A stretch of 64,000 nucleotides of DNA. It comes from Methylobacterium sp. DB0501 (GTDB lineage: Bacteria; Pseudomonadota; Alphaproteobacteria; Rhizobiales; Beijerinckiaceae). The translations under genes and the position numbers were made by a program. The stretch lies in contig NZ_JAAKGV010000022.1 in the NCBI RefSeq assembly GCF_011043735.1, positions 62,001 through 126,000 of the forward strand, in the 5' to 3' direction. This document shows positions 63,363-64,000 of this stretch, one piece after another. The notes beneath the pieces are model-generated. The model searched no databases and was not told where the DNA came from. It worked only from the letters and a program-made list of their open reading frames with translations. Position 1 is the stretch's first letter. Every line of letters begins with the position of its first letter.

Positions 63363-63417
63363 CGGCAGGAAGGGGAGGGCGCCCGGCGCGACGGCCGGGC
63401 GCCTATCTTGCGTCTCA

Positions 63418-63552
63418 TGAAGCATTGCGAAGACAAGTAAATTGATGGCGCCAAAAAATTGGATCGCCATGAATCAGCATGAAGGCTGTCATATCGAAGT
63501 CGCATTATATTTGAAGAAATTGCGCAGTAAATTTAGAGTGAGATAATAAAAA
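63418..63552. other. AT-rich non-coding segment between glcB and ssb
   Basis: About 135 bp with runs such as CCAAAAAATT and GCATTATATTTGAAGAAATT, far below the window's GC. Lies between convergent genes, so a promoter is unexpected; purpose unknown. Confidence 0.55.
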
Positions 63553-63578
63553 CGGCTGGAACCTCTTGGTTCCAGCCG
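63553..63578 (-). terminator. Rho-independent terminator of ssb
   Basis: CGGCTGGAACC (63553-63563), TCTT, GGTTCCAGCCG (63568-63578); on the minus strand the stem is followed by TTTTTATTA. A perfect 11-bp stem. Confidence 0.92.
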
Positions 63579-63617
63579 AATTTCGGTCAAAGAGTCGATG
63601 ATATTAGATCTTGCAGA

Positions 63618-64000
63618 CTAGAACGGGATATCGTCGTCCAGGTCGTCGTAGCGCTTCTGGTTGCCGCCGCTCGACGCCGGGGCCGGGCGCCGCTCGCCGC
63701 CGGAGGACGAACGCCCACCGGAGCTGCGGCCGCCACCGCCGCCGCCGTAATCGCCGCCGCGGCTGATCTGGCCGCCGCCCATCTGCCCGCCGCCCATGTC
63801 GTCGCCGCCCATCTCGGACATGCCGCCCTCGGCGCCGCCGCCGCGACCGTCGAGGATCGTCAGCTCGCCGCGGAAGCGCTGCAGCACGATCTCGGTCGTG
63901 TACTTCTCGACGCCGGACTGGTCCTGCCACTTGCGGGTCTGGAGCTGACCCTCGACGTAGACCTTCGAGCCCTTGCGCAGGTACTGCTCGGCGACACGGG
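63618..64000 (-). CDS. ssb: Single-stranded DNA-binding protein (N-terminus beyond window)
   Basis: The visible 3' part reads AEQYLRKGSKVYVEGQLQTR KWQDQSGVEKYTTEIVLQRF of the OB-fold, then a Gly/Ser/Arg-rich linker (GGDDMGGGQMGGGQISRGGD) and the conserved acidic tip DDDIPF, which docks partner proteins. Start is past base 64000. Confidence 0.97.
   Translation of the reverse strand, partial: RVAEQYLRKGSKVYVEGQLQTRKWQDQSGVEKYTTEIVLQRFRGELTILDGRGGGAEGGMSEMGGDDMGGGQMGGGQISRGGDYGGGGGGRSSGGRSSSGGERRPAPASSGGNQKRYDDLDDDIPF

Overview
The window is about 70% GC and carries a typical Hyphomicrobiales chromosome gene set: a PHB-granule phasin, EgtB/EgtD ergothioneine synthesis, ExoF/ExoY-type exopolysaccharide genes, a phoH-ybeY-corC-lnt run, a CheZ phosphatase, malate synthase G and a small GCG...CRPN secreted protein. 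The best fit is Methylobacterium or a close relative. That assignment is inferred from gene content and composition, not from a marker search. I see no rRNA, tRNA, CRISPR array, prophage or insertion sequence.

Layout. 1-3.3 kb: clpA (cut by the left edge) and clpS, then a phasin gene with paired TGTGC-N3-GCACA operators laid over its promoter. 3.4-12.5 kb: a D,D-carboxypeptidase with a SPOR domain; a leftward egtB-egtD-VWA-DnaJ run; murI; an alpha/beta hydrolase; rpsD; a HIT protein. 12.6-17.1 kb: M20 amidohydrolase, beta-lactamase-fold hydrolase, GNAT-like protein and a small membrane protein. 17.3-28.6 kb: an exopolysaccharide region with exoF, an exoY-type sugar transferase, GT2, an aberrant cysteine-synthase-like enzyme, GT4, a secreted protein of unknown function, a LuxR regulator with a pseudo-receiver, and a WecG/TagA transferase, with a gene-poor 1.7 kb stretch in between.

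28.7-33.3 kb: rplS, a small secreted protein, and a compact leftward operon that I read as a complete siaB-siaC-siaD-siaA switch (kinase, phosphoprotein, diguanylate cyclase, PP2C phosphatase) controlling c-di-GMP. Its place beside the exopolysaccharide genes suggests it controls surface polysaccharide or aggregation. 33.8-44.1 kb: universal stress protein, nfuA, tsaB-rimI, plsC, then a tightly overlapping miaB-phoH-ybeY-corC-lnt-XRE string. 44.3-52.3 kb: MFS exporter, gyrA, an arsC-MFS pair, a DUF2934 protein and an orphan Zn/Mn-binding lipo/periplasmic protein. 52.3-64 kb: DUF3616 protein, uvrC-pgsA-moaD, GT61, cheZ, L,D-transpeptidase, DUF2076 protein, glcB and the 3' end of ssb.

A recurring architectural feature is that nearly every convergent gene pair is separated by a palindrome: either a classical terminator or one of at least four dispersed REP-like families.
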